In this document: piece by piece, positions 1-8,633 of the stretch
Position numbering within the stretch: the first letter of the stretch is position 1
Layout: the number at the start of each line of letters is the position of its first letter
NCBI GenBank assembly: GCA_029883265.1
Contig: JAOUJM010000020.1
Location: forward strand, 1-38,859
Direction: 5' to 3'
DNA: 38,859 bases
From: Gammaproteobacteria bacterium
GTDB taxonomy: Bacteria; Pseudomonadota; Gammaproteobacteria; S012-40
The notes under the pieces: model-generated
The model's input: the letters and a program-made list of their open reading frames with translations, nothing else
What the model was told of the DNA's origin: nothing
Databases searched by the model: none
Translations under genes and position numbers: made by a program

Positions 1-747
1 CTTGAGCAGTTGTTTGATTGCTATGGTGTGGAATCAGAAATTGATAGTGCGAAAAGTTTAATTATTCGTCCTGGTCATCACGCGCAGTCGGAAAGTTTTC
101 TCAGTCTTGCTGAGGACGGAATGACGATTACCTATGATCGGGAAACGGCCTTGGCCAATGAGGATATGCAATTTGTAACGTGGGAACATCCAATGGTTAC
201 GGCGGCATTTGAAATGATTAGTAGTAGCGAGATAGGCAATACCTCTGTTGTTACGCTTGACTATAAACAAGTTAAAGCGGGCACGCTGCTATTGGAAGCC
301 TTGTTCGTTCTAGAATCAGCCTCCAGTCAAAAAATTCAATCGTCGCGTTATCTACCACCCACTTCACTGCGTATTGTTTTAGATGAGCACGGACGCAATC
401 ATGCAGATGTTCTATCAGCAAAGAAAATTTCAGAAAATTTATCTATCATCGAAGCGCAAATCGCCAATAAAATTGTTCGCACCAAACAAACCGAATTGCG
501 CAATTTAGTACAACAAGCCGAACAACATGCACAAACCCAATCACCTGAAATTCTGCAGCAGGCACAAACCAAATCCTTCAACAACCTTAGTCATGAAATT
601 GATCGTCTACAAGCCTTGAAAGCGTATAACCCAAATATTCGTGAAGATGAAATTGAGTTTTTTCAATCTCAACTCGCAGACCTAAAACAAACCATTAGTG
701 ATGCCACGTTACGACTTGACGCAATTCGAGTGGTAATTGCGGTCTAA
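1..747 (+). CDS. rapA: RapA (RNA polymerase-associated SNF2 helicase), C-terminal part
   Basis: This is the C-terminal end of RapA/HepA, the Swi2/Snf2 ATPase that binds RNA polymerase and helps recycle it. The reading frame is open from the first base, so the gene starts outside the window; the helicase core is not seen. The visible 248 residues match my memory of the E. coli RapA tail: the stretch LFDCYGVESE, then GMTITYDRETAL and EDMQFVTWEHPMV, the segment RYLPPTSLRIVLDEHG, and the closing ALRLDAIRVVIA. A helical, Gln-rich stretch lies between the last two blocks. It ends normally at a TAA stop. It has no functional link to the flagellar genes. The family call is from remembered sequence similarity, not a search. 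Confidence 0.93.
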   Translation, partial: LEQLFDCYGVESEIDSAKSLIIRPGHHAQSESFLSLAEDGMTITYDRETALANEDMQFVTWEHPMVTAAFEMISSSEIGNTSVVTLDYKQVKAGTLLLEALFVLESASSQKIQSSRYLPPTSLRIVLDEHGRNHADVLSAKKISENLSIIEAQIANKIVRTKQTELRNLVQQAEQHAQTQSPEILQQAQTKSFNNLSHEIDRLQALKAYNPNIREDEIEFFQSQLADLKQTISDATLRLDAIRVVIAV

Positions 748-798
748 TTCACTTATTCGAATCAGCGTTTCCCCCAATAGTTAATTTATTTTTTAAGC

Positions 799-826
799 TA
801 AAGTTAGAATTATTTTAGGTCGATCT
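799..826 (+). promoter_or_regulatory. Possible sigma-28 (FliA) type promoter before the response regulator
   Basis: TAAAGTTA, a 12-base spacer, then GTCGATCT. The -35 part matches 7 of 8 bases of the FliA consensus TAAAGTTT and the -10 part 5 of 8 of GCCGATAA. The spacer is one base longer than the usual 11. It lies about 95 bases before the response-regulator start. Two other candidates in this window have the same 12-base spacer. It could be chance in AT-rich DNA. Confidence 0.27.
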
Positions 827-920
827 TTAGCTATTCATGTCTGATTGATAAAGGCAGTATTTGTGATGTCATTTATCGATTCAGATATTGCTGTTACAAA
901 CAAAAAGAGTATGTGTATTT

Positions 921-1292
921 ATGGCAAAGATTCTAGTCGTTGATGATGTGCCAGTGGTATGTGAGTTTATAAGTTTGGCGTTGACTGAAGCTGGTCACGG
1001 CGTCGATATGGCATCTGGTGGTCGTGAGGCCATGGAAAAAATTAAATCGAACCATTATGACCTGCTTATCACCGACTTACTAATGCCGGATATGGATGGT
1101 TTTGAGTTAGTGTCGGCTGCCAAAAAACAACTTAAGCAACTTAAAATCATTGCAATTTCAGCAGGAGGCGCCATTTCGTCAGATGTATATTTAGACATGG
1201 CCGATGATCGCTTACAACTGGATGGGCGTTTGCCCAAACCGATTGAGGTTGATGACTTGATTGAATTAACAGAACGGGTTTTGACAAAATAA
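921..1292 (+). CDS. Single-domain response regulator (CheY-like receiver)
   Basis: A stand-alone receiver domain of 123 residues with no output domain, so it probably acts by protein contact or as a phosphorelay shuttle. The usual residues are present: the acidic pair in VVDDVP near the N-terminus, the phospho-acceptor Asp52 in LLITDLLMPDMDG, a Ser in IIAISAGG, and the conserved Lys in LPKPIEV. The frame is open from 888, but the ATG at 921 starts directly at the first beta strand (MAKILVVDD), so I chose it; an AAGAG stands about 12 bases upstream. The region between beta4 and the Lys (about 25 residues with YLDMADDRLQLDG) diverges from CheY. The hybrid kinase downstream, separated by about 120 bases on the same strand, carries an Hpt domain and is the obvious partner candidate, but this is inference. 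Confidence 0.88.
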   Translation: MAKILVVDDVPVVCEFISLALTEAGHGVDMASGGREAMEKIKSNHYDLLITDLLMPDMDGFELVSAAKKQLKQLKIIAISAGGAISSDVYLDMADDRLQLDGRLPKPIEVDDLIELTERVLTK

Positions 1293-1414
1293 AAAATCCT
1301 AAACTCATCAAGTTTATTTTATTATCAAGTAAGTAGCGTTGATTTTTTATTTATTTTAATCTAATGCCAGCCGATACAATGCTAATGCAACAGAAGAAGC
1401 AAGAAATCACTCAT

Positions 1415-3592
1415 ATGACTGAAGAAGTTGTAGAACCCACTAGTTTCGAGGCGCTATCCAAAGAAATTGGTTTAGGCGAACGCATCGAACAGTTTTTTAA
1501 GCAATCCTTACCTGCAATTATCGGTGATGCTACCTCAGCTGTTGTGCTGTTCTTTTTACTATTTGGCACAGTAAGTTCAGTTGTGTTGGGTACCTGGTTT
1601 GCGGTTGCACAGTTGCTTAATGTCTTTCTATTTTCCACCTATATAATGTATCGAAAACTTCAGCCCACACCTCAACAAATATTCCAACATTGGCGTTACG
1701 CATTATATTTTCCAAGTATTGTTCATGGGCTAACCTGGGGAGCTTTTAGCATTATTGCCTATTATGCGAATCATGAATGGGCCTATGTTGTGTCCTTAGT
1801 CGTGGTGATGGGTTTAGCAGCGGGTAGTGTGCCTATAATGGGAACGGTATTCCCGCTGTTTGTATTACACAAAATTTTTCTCATTTTACCCTCAGGTATT
1901 GTAGTTTTTGTTGCAGGTGAAGCGGCAGAAAAATGGGGTTTGATGGTTTTTATCGCGGTGTTCTTTAATAGTATTGTCTTTAGTGGCCTGGTGTACTATC
2001 GCTCATTTCTTAAGACTATGCAGCTCAGGCATGAAAATGATGGAATTGTTTTCAATTTGAAAAAAGAAGTTGAAACGCGTAAAGAAATTGAGGCGCAATT
2101 AGTGGAAGCAACGACCCATGCAGAAGCAGCCAATATTGCCAAGTCGAGTTTTCTGGCAAACATGAGCCATGAAATACGAACACCTCTGACATCAATTATT
2201 GGTTTTTCAGAAGCCATTATGAAAGATACCAATAGTCAGCAAGAACGTGCCCGTTTAGCAAAAACAATTTTACGCAGCAGTCGCCATCTATTAGAAATTA
2301 TTAACGATATACTCGATTTGTCCAAAATTGAATCCAATAAGCTGGATTTTGAAAATATAGACACGCCTATATTCGAAATGATGGAAGATTTAAATTTTAT
2401 TACTGGTGAACATATTCGGGATAAAGGTGTTTCCTTTGAAATTCAGTACCAATATCCCGTGCCTTCAGTTATTCAATCCGACCCCGTTCGACTGAAACAG
2501 ATTCTGATTAATTTATGCAGTAATGCCGCAAAATTCACCCACTCCGGTAGGATACTCATCAGCGTACGCTGTGACGCAGAAAAAGAATTAATTTTCTTTC
2601 ATGTGAATGATACCGGAATTGGCTTGCCGGAAGATAAGTTGGAAACAATATTCGAAGCATTTTCACAAGCCGATTCATCGACTACACGCAAGTATGGGGG
2701 TACCGGCTTGGGCTTAAATTTATCTCGTCGTCTAGCGCATGCTTTGGGTGGTGACTTAACAGCGATGAGTACCGTCGGCATTGGTAGTACGTTCACTCTA
2801 AGTATTCGTACTGGTACCATAAGACCTGAAGTCATGATAGAAAATGACGAGTCAAGGCCGAAAGTGAAACCGGTCGCACAAACTCAGCTCTCTACATTGA
2901 AGGGGAAAATCTTAATCGCTGAGGACACGGACGTAATTCAAGAGTTAATTGCAACCTTATTGCAAAGGGCCGGTGTAGAATATGAATTTGCTGATAACGG
3001 AAAAATTGCCGTAGAAAAAACTGAGAAAACAAAATATGATTTAATTTTCATGGACATGCAAATGCCAGTGATGGATGGTATAGAGGCAACGAAAACAATC
3101 AGGGCGAATGGATATAAGGGCCCTATTATTGCGTTAACTGCTAATGCTTTTAAAGAAGATGAAGAAAAATGTAAGCAAGCGGGAACAACAGAATTTATTA
3201 CCAAGCCCATAGAAACCGACTTATTTTTCACTCGCCTGAAACACTACCTATTGCCTGATGCTGACGAGGATCAATTAGACGACGATGCCATATTTCCTAC
3301 ATTCAAGAAAGCCAGCAAAATCAATGAAAAATTAGCGAAAAAATTTGTTGTGGATTTCGAAAGTGTCATCAATGATACAGTTTCAGCATTTAAAAAAGAG
3401 GATTTGGATGCAGTATTATCCGAGCTTCATAAGATCAAAGGTTCATCAGCTACTTTTGGTTATCCACAATTGGGTGAGCTAGCAAAAGCGGCGGAGCAAC
3501 TTGGGAAAAAGAAAGATATTTCAGAACTCGCAGAAAAAGTCGAACAAATGGCACAAATGTTCAAGAAAATTCAACGTGGCATGGGTGCTTAA
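1415..3592 (+). CDS. Membrane hybrid histidine kinase (HisKA-HATPase-REC-Hpt)
   Basis: A multistep phosphorelay kinase of about 725 residues. The N-terminal 200 residues hold six or seven hydrophobic segments and no evident periplasmic sensor domain, suggesting sensing within the membrane. A short coiled-coil linker follows. The HisKA domain has the phospho-His in ANMSHEIRTPL (His252 from this start). The ATPase has its N box (INLCSNAAKFT) and G boxes (DTGIGLP, GGTGLGL). A receiver domain has Asp547 in LIFMDMQMPVMDG, and a C-terminal Hpt domain has His672 in LHKIKGSSATFG. An in-frame ATG at 1364 would add 17 residues. I prefer 1415 because MTEEVVEP is a natural N-terminus with an A/G-rich stretch before it, and the 1364 ATG has no Shine-Dalgarno sequence. 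The signal sensed is unknown. Confidence 0.93.
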   Translation: MTEEVVEPTSFEALSKEIGLGERIEQFFKQSLPAIIGDATSAVVLFFLLFGTVSSVVLGTWFAVAQLLNVFLFSTYIMYRKLQPTPQQIFQHWRYALYFPSIVHGLTWGAFSIIAYYANHEWAYVVSLVVVMGLAAGSVPIMGTVFPLFVLHKIFLILPSGIVVFVAGEAAEKWGLMVFIAVFFNSIVFSGLVYYRSFLKTMQLRHENDGIVFNLKKEVETRKEIEAQLVEATTHAEAANIAKSSFLANMSHEIRTPLTSIIGFSEAIMKDTNSQQERARLAKTILRSSRHLLEIINDILDLSKIESNKLDFENIDTPIFEMMEDLNFITGEHIRDKGVSFEIQYQYPVPSVIQSDPVRLKQILINLCSNAAKFTHSGRILISVRCDAEKELIFFHVNDTGIGLPEDKLETIFEAFSQADSSTTRKYGGTGLGLNLSRRLAHALGGDLTAMSTVGIGSTFTLSIRTGTIRPEVMIENDESRPKVKPVAQTQLSTLKGKILIAEDTDVIQELIATLLQRAGVEYEFADNGKIAVEKTEKTKYDLIFMDMQMPVMDGIEATKTIRANGYKGPIIALTANAFKEDEEKCKQAGTTEFITKPIETDLFFTRLKHYLLPDADEDQLDDDAIFPTFKKASKINEKLAKKFVVDFESVINDTVSAFKKEDLDAVLSELHKIKGSSATFGYPQLGELAKAAEQLGKKKDISELAEKVEQMAQMFKKIQRGMGA

Positions 3593-3637
3593 TTACACGG
3601 ATAGATTTTGTCGAAGATAATTCAAGACTAGTTCGAA

Positions 3638-4357
3638 TTAATTCTCAATTATGACATCGGGATTTACTTCAGGTACGACTTTGTAAAAGCCAATTTTCTT
3701 CAATACCCAATAACGTTGATAGCGCCGAAAAAATTCTTCATTTTGTTCCATTTTGAACATGATATCTGGAACGCGGATGAGTTTAATGCCACTTTGCTCA
3801 ACTGCTCTTGCTACATGGTCGCGCATAATGGCCCAGGCTTGATCCTTATGAAACTGTTCTTTCGCCAGTTGGAATGCACCAGCAACTAAGTTGCGAATCA
3901 CACGTAAATGTAGACCTTGTTCCTTTAAAGCGCCAATTGTGAATTCATAGGCGATACTCAAACGTCCAAATTCGATAGCTTTTTTCTCATTAAAGCCTTC
4001 AAATATGAAATTATCCCAGCCGCCTTCAACATCAAGAATGCGTTTGACTTCCAGGTGCTCAGACGCGGGTCTGCTATCGTCACCCATCATGATGCGTATA
4101 CAGCCAAGCATTTGTTGAAGCCCGGTCAGTGGATTGGTGCCAAGTAGTGCAATGGTTCTGGCATATCCTTGCTGATGATTATCATTAATACACAGCTCAA
4201 TATATACATCCTCGAGGTCTAGCGTATTGTCAGTGAATCCACGATAGGTTTCAGCCACCATTAGATTCGCTTGATAAAGCAAAAATGGATCATTAGTGAC
4301 GTCTTTGAGGATAAAAGGGGACTCTTGTGAATGAAATTTTCGCCTAGGTTGTACCAC
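3638..4357 (-). CDS. GNAT-fold acyltransferase-like protein, resembles N-acyl amino acid synthase (FeeM type)
   Basis: A soluble protein of 239 residues, second gene of a minus-strand operon. Its features fit the GNAT-like fold shared by autoinducer synthases, PEP-CTERM-associated acyltransferases and FeeM-type N-acyl amino acid synthases: a strand at about 82-92 (QMLGCIRIMMGD) leading to a disordered-looking loop, then EFGRLSI at 129-135, the position of the E-x-x-R signature in that group, followed by a helical C-terminal half. If so, it would transfer an acyl chain from acyl-ACP or acyl-CoA to an amine. The start is a GTG 11 bases after the stop of the upstream E1-nitroreductase gene. An AAGG overlaps that stop codon, so the two are probably translationally coupled. 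The family call is by motif impression only; a generic GNAT acetyltransferase remains possible. Confidence 0.6.
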   Translation of the reverse strand: MVQPRRKFHSQESPFILKDVTNDPFLLYQANLMVAETYRGFTDNTLDLEDVYIELCINDNHQQGYARTIALLGTNPLTGLQQMLGCIRIMMGDDSRPASEHLEVKRILDVEGGWDNFIFEGFNEKKAIEFGRLSIAYEFTIGALKEQGLHLRVIRNLVAGAFQLAKEQFHKDQAWAIMRDHVARAVEQSGIKLIRVPDIMFKMEQNEEFFRRYQRYWVLKKIGFYKVVPEVNPDVIIEN

Positions 4358-4368
4358 GTTAAACTACC

Positions 4369-6654
4369 TTATGGTTTGACTGGGTTGCTGGTTTCAAGAA
4401 CCAATTCCAATGGTCGACGTTTGGCTAATGCAGATGCTGGTTTATCTTCATATCCAATTCCGAAAAGAAACATTCGGGTCTGTTTATCATTTGATGCAAA
4501 TATCTGGTTAAATTGCGTTTCAATGTCTATCATTGTGCGTTGTTCTTTAGCGCTAAAACTATGACTCTCTGCATCATTAGCCATATCAAACATATAAGTT
4601 AAAACCGCTCGTGGCTGCAAAGCAATTTTGAATGCTGTTGCTTGTAACCAGATACGTTGCATTGCACGACCTGCTCTTACAAAATCGAGTGCATGATTAC
4701 CTTCAGTATTTAACATGCAGATCGCTGGGTAGGTTTTTACAGCGACTTCAGTCATAGTTGCGATGGCTTTACCCGCTTTAATGGTTCGAAGAAATCCTGC
4801 AACGGACGGGCGTGCCAAAATCTTCAAGACCATTATCTGGCTGGCAGGCATTTCTAGCGTTGCTACATCGACACCGTCCTTGGTTGTATCTGCATGACGT
4901 TCATTCCAACGTAGTTCGCTCATCATCTCGCGGTGTAAGTCTGGGCAAAGAAATCGAATTTGATCACCAATGCCAATTAAGTGGGCCAGTTGTTCTCGTT
5001 GCTCCTGTTCAGTGGCAACCTGTAACTCACAGTCAAGATCCTTTGCAATTTTCTTCAAGGTTTTGATTTGTCCTTCACTAATAGCTTCGGGTTTTACCGG
5101 TTGACGATTAGTTTTGCGCTCATCAATGTGGTGCACTAAGGTATCAATCCCTTGCGTTTTTTTGTTTTCATCAATTTTTATTTTTGCAACAATGGTTGGG
5201 TCTTGCTTTATTGGAAACCAATTGATTTCCAGGCTGCAAGACTTTTCTGAAGCGGCAAGAATTATATTTTCTATAGCGGCGCCAATACCTAGGAAAGCTG
5301 CTCGCTGTTGAAAATCCAAAGTACTTTCTGCTCGCTCCATATCAAGTCGAACCCAGAGATGTTGCTCAAAATAGTGGAACCGCCATTGCTGCATATTGCC
5401 GGCGGTTGGCGCTTTGATGGCTTGTTCAACCAAATGACGAATAATAGCCGGCAACGACTCCAAATCTTGGCGATCAGCGTTATCGTTCTTTATATTTGAA
5501 AATGCTTTTTCCGGAATCATATCTATGTCATTTACTCTATAATCGCCTAAAATAATCTGTTCCAAATCAACATATCGTCTACCCGAAGGTAGTGGTTCAT
5601 TTAAGCCCAACTTCCTAACAGCTGTGCAAACGGATGCGCCTCCAAGCGTTACATCTGATGCTAGCTGTGGCCAACTCGATATGGTATTCGATAATTCCAT
5701 CATCGAGGCCGCGGCCCGGGTTGACATGGTTTCGCTGCCAAGTAAAGTCAAAACATAATTAACTTTTTCATTAACAGTCAGGTTCTTTGGAATTGTTTTT
5801 GAGCTAAGTCCAGGGACAAGCCCATGAAACAATTCCCGTTGCGGTTCCAAGTCAAACCGTTCTATATCCAACATACCCCGGTCGCTGGTTTCCATTAATA
5901 CTGGAATGCCTAATGACCGTGCTTTTTCTCGTAACAATATTTTCAAATAAATGTCATCACACTCATCGATAATGACATCGAGTTTTTCATCACTAAAAAA
6001 CTCTTCAATATTGTCTTCATTAATCCCTTCGTGAAATAAACTGAGTTCAGCATAGGGGTTAATTTCAAAAATTTGTCTTGCGGCTAAAACTGTTTTTGGT
6101 ACTCCAATATCGTGCACTTGAGCTCGTAGTCGATTCATATTGGAAAGATCCAAGGAATCTGGGTCTGCAAGTTTTAAGTGTCCACCAATGCCTTCCATTA
6201 ATAGCGTTAGTGTTACTGCATTACCGACCGAGAGTCCGACAATACCAATGGTTAACTGTTTTAGCTTATCCTGTTCCTCTTGTGTTAACTTGGGCCGATT
6301 ACGATCTAAACGTAATCGATTAAATTCTTCTGCGGGTAAGGTATGAACCAAGTTACCCGACCATGGGTAGTAAACCCAGGTGCCAAATTCGTCAACGGTT
6401 TGCATCCAGTCAAGTTGTGCAAGTAAATGTTGAATAGGGGTGCGGTCATAATCGGAACTGTTTTGCGGGTGCGTCGCGCAAACATAATCTCTGATTTGTG
6501 CATGAATAGTGTCTGTAATTCGCCAAATCTTGTCATGTTCGATGAGTTCCTTTATCCGTTTCCACGTTTTCGCTAAGCTTGCGTCCATCAACTCCGGTCG
6601 CCAGACATATGCTTGAGAAAAAGCAGACTCAAAATTTTTCTCAAATTGATGCAT
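4369..6654 (-). CDS. ThiF/E1-like adenylating enzyme fused to nitroreductase (Rv1355c/MoeY-like family)
   Basis: A 761-residue two-enzyme fusion. Residues 1-130 are an uncharacterised helical N-terminus. Residues about 133-345 form a ThiF/MoeB/UBA1-type Rossmann domain: nucleotide loop GIVGLSVG (137-144), acidic strand end LADPD (162-166), and NMNR (172-175) as in E1-like enzymes. No CxxC zinc pairs and no obvious catalytic Cys are present, so it may adenylate without forming a thioester. Residues about 395-760 form an FMN nitroreductase domain of the Acg kind, with APTAGNMQQWRF at 415-426, ERKTNRQP at 512-519 and a late GRAMQRIWLQATA helix. The same fusion is known as mycobacterial Rv1355c (MoeY), whose substrate is not established. 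First gene of a two-gene operon with the acyltransferase-like gene. A sigma-28-like element lies 56 bases upstream. Confidence 0.8.
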   Translation of the reverse strand: MHQFEKNFESAFSQAYVWRPELMDASLAKTWKRIKELIEHDKIWRITDTIHAQIRDYVCATHPQNSSDYDRTPIQHLLAQLDWMQTVDEFGTWVYYPWSGNLVHTLPAEEFNRLRLDRNRPKLTQEEQDKLKQLTIGIVGLSVGNAVTLTLLMEGIGGHLKLADPDSLDLSNMNRLRAQVHDIGVPKTVLAARQIFEINPYAELSLFHEGINEDNIEEFFSDEKLDVIIDECDDIYLKILLREKARSLGIPVLMETSDRGMLDIERFDLEPQRELFHGLVPGLSSKTIPKNLTVNEKVNYVLTLLGSETMSTRAAASMMELSNTISSWPQLASDVTLGGASVCTAVRKLGLNEPLPSGRRYVDLEQIILGDYRVNDIDMIPEKAFSNIKNDNADRQDLESLPAIIRHLVEQAIKAPTAGNMQQWRFHYFEQHLWVRLDMERAESTLDFQQRAAFLGIGAAIENIILAASEKSCSLEINWFPIKQDPTIVAKIKIDENKKTQGIDTLVHHIDERKTNRQPVKPEAISEGQIKTLKKIAKDLDCELQVATEQEQREQLAHLIGIGDQIRFLCPDLHREMMSELRWNERHADTTKDGVDVATLEMPASQIMVLKILARPSVAGFLRTIKAGKAIATMTEVAVKTYPAICMLNTEGNHALDFVRAGRAMQRIWLQATAFKIALQPRAVLTYMFDMANDAESHSFSAKEQRTMIDIETQFNQIFASNDKQTRMFLFGIGYEDKPASALAKRRPLELVLETSNPVKP

Positions 6655-7115
6655 AGCAAACTACAACCTTACATCTAATGCCTGATTTTCATCGAGTTTA
6701 TCTGCATTTATATCGGCTTTAGTACTTGAAAACTAAATCTAAGTTTTCCTATTAATTACTGTAATACAGCGATTCATCTAAAAAAAAGTAATAATGGAAT
6801 TGTGAAGAAACCAGCAACTATTGAAATTTGATCATTTAATGCAACGTCCTTAAATAGACTTTCATAGCTTATGTAAAGAATTGGACTAGTTATTGGAGTT
6901 ATTGATTTGCTCTAAACTGTTCACTTTTTTTGAAATTGTATTGGTGAAACCATTTGAAAAAAAATGAATAGGGATGAATGGAATACATTTTACCGGATTC
7001 AAATTATGCTATTGTGGCGAATGTCATCACAAAGACGAAACAAAAACATTTCTGCTTTTATAATTTCATAACTTAGTTAAAATCTTTGCAAAATAAAAAT
7101 AGTAGAAGAACAGAA
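6655..7115. other. Divergent intergenic region between the E1-nitroreductase operon and the lamin-tail gene
   Basis: About 460 AT-rich bases between divergently transcribed genes. I see no credible coding frame. The left side contains the sigma-28-like element reported separately for the minus-strand operon. The right side should contain the promoter of the lamin-tail/barrel operon, but I could not pick a convincing -35/-10 pair. No repeat or RNA structure stood out. Confidence 0.6.
6710..6737 (-). promoter_or_regulatory. Candidate sigma-28 (FliA) promoter of the E1-nitroreductase operon
   Basis: Read on the minus strand: TTTAGTTT, 12 bases, GCCGATAT. The -10 part matches 7 of 8 bases of the FliA consensus GCCGATAA, including the diagnostic GCCGATA core; the -35 part matches 6 of 8 of TAAAGTTT. 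The spacer is one base over the usual 11. It ends 56 bases upstream of the ATG, a plausible distance. A housekeeping -10 (TATAAA) overlaps it, so sigma-70 use cannot be excluded. Confidence 0.42.
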
Positions 7116-8633
7116 ATGAAAAATCGAATAACTATATTTTTTTCAATTATTCAAATGGTCTGGATTCTCACTGCCTGTGATTTTGACTATCCTGATGTGT
7201 CGGAGGCCTGCAATATTCAGCCGGGCGAGCTAATCATCACTGAAATACTTAGTAGTAAAACAGTCGGCGCTGAATGGCTAGAATTACAAAACATTAGTAG
7301 AAAAAATCTTATCCTAAATAGGCTTTATATTACAATTCAAGGCGCTGGGTCGCCAAAGTCTGAAACTCTATTTACAGACAAACAACTAGGTGCTAACGAG
7401 TATGTTGTAGTTTCCGACAGGCCTGGTGGATTCTCAGATATTTCGTTGGATAGTTTTAATCTGGCCAGTGATAGTGGGCGGGTACAAATTGAATGTTTGG
7501 GGAAAATTATTGATACAGTTGAATATGGTACTGAAAAAAACCCTATTGAACCAGAAATCGATATTGCCATTAAGGCGGAATTGCTTTTTGATGGGCAGAA
7601 TAAATTAGTTTCTCGCCGGTGGTGCCATGCGAGCGAGGCCACTGAAAATGGACAGTTGGGATCGCCGGGTAAAAACAATTCTTTGTGCGGATTAATGTTG
7701 TGTCTAGATGAAGGGCAAGCTCGTAAAATTCGTCATGCAAAACAAGGCGACTTGTTTATATCTGAAATATTCAACAATCCACAAGGTTCTGATATTGATA
7801 AAGAGTGGTTGGAATTAAAAATAGTAAACGGAGGAATTGATTTAAATGGAATTGAAATTCAAATCAATTCAAAACAATGGAAAATACTACAACAAGAATG
7901 CATAACGACTGAAGCGAATAGCTTTGTTAGTATCAATGTTTACTCTAGCGTAGATCAATTTAAGCAAAATGAAAAGCAGCTGAAAATGAAAGGTGATGGC
8001 ATTCCCGGCAGTGTGGAAAGCATAAAGCTTGCTGTACAAGATCAAGTGATTGAATCGATAGACGTAACACTTAACGCTAAAGAAGGTGCCAGTTTGAGTC
8101 GTGATTGGAATGGCTCACAACAATGGTGTCATTCGCGTAGTGTTTTTATTGAGGGCGACGCTTATACTGAGCTATCAACGAAAGGATCAGAAAATGACCC
8201 TTGTGGGGCTGCATGTCTAAGCAATGGACGCTGGCGACTAATTGAAGTAGCGCAGCCACATATGCTACGTTTTGATAGCGCATTACCAAATCCAGCAGGG
8301 GCCGACAAAAACCAGGAGTGGGTTTTAGTGCAAAACATTTCCAATATCGAATTCGACTTGAATGACAGTCTATTAAAAAATACTAGCGATAGCTCAGGAA
8401 AGTCGAAAGAATTGAGCATAACTCAAGATGCGTGCTTGAGTCTGAGCCCTGGTGACTTTCTATTGATTGCTGGAAACGATGTACAACCCTCTATATCCGA
8501 TAAGACTTATAACTCGTCAAAGTTGTCACTTTATAATGATGCAAGTCAATTGCAGTTATTTGCAAATGAGCAGCTTCTTGCTGAAACTCAAATGGATGCT
8601 GCAAGTGAGGACACGCCGGTGGTGTTTAAATAG
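7116..8633 (+). CDS. Lipoprotein with three lamin-tail (LTD) modules
   Basis: A 505-residue predicted lipoprotein. The signal peptide ends in the lipobox LTAC with Cys21; Asp at +2 would favour inner-membrane retention under E. coli Lol rules, though rules differ between taxa. Three lamin-tail-like beta modules start near residues 37 (GELIITEIL), 211 (GDLFISEIFNNPQG) and 383 (MLRFDSALPNPAG), each with an acidic-Trp strand (EWLELQN, EWLELK, EWVLVQN). The first two end in a WCH...GS...CG cysteine signature, common in LTD lipoproteins of environmental bacteria; the third lacks this ending. LTD modules in bacteria are surface or nuclease-associated, with no settled function. An upstream frame extension to a TTG at 7086 exists, but ATG 7116 follows a GAAGAA Shine-Dalgarno and starts the signal peptide. 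Its stop overlaps the next start, indicating coupling. Confidence 0.82.
   Translation: MKNRITIFFSIIQMVWILTACDFDYPDVSEACNIQPGELIITEILSSKTVGAEWLELQNISRKNLILNRLYITIQGAGSPKSETLFTDKQLGANEYVVVSDRPGGFSDISLDSFNLASDSGRVQIECLGKIIDTVEYGTEKNPIEPEIDIAIKAELLFDGQNKLVSRRWCHASEATENGQLGSPGKNNSLCGLMLCLDEGQARKIRHAKQGDLFISEIFNNPQGSDIDKEWLELKIVNGGIDLNGIEIQINSKQWKILQQECITTEANSFVSINVYSSVDQFKQNEKQLKMKGDGIPGSVESIKLAVQDQVIESIDVTLNAKEGASLSRDWNGSQQWCHSRSVFIEGDAYTELSTKGSENDPCGAACLSNGRWRLIEVAQPHMLRFDSALPNPAGADKNQEWVLVQNISNIEFDLNDSLLKNTSDSSGKSKELSITQDACLSLSPGDFLLIAGNDVQPSISDKTYNSSKLSLYNDASQLQLFANEQLLAETQMDAASEDTPVVFK

Noticed and set aside
1370-1377. GCCGATAC just before the preferred start of the hybrid kinase, as a sigma-28 -10 element
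   Set aside because: No TAAA-like -35 stands at 11 or 12 bases upstream, and the site overlaps the alternative coding start.
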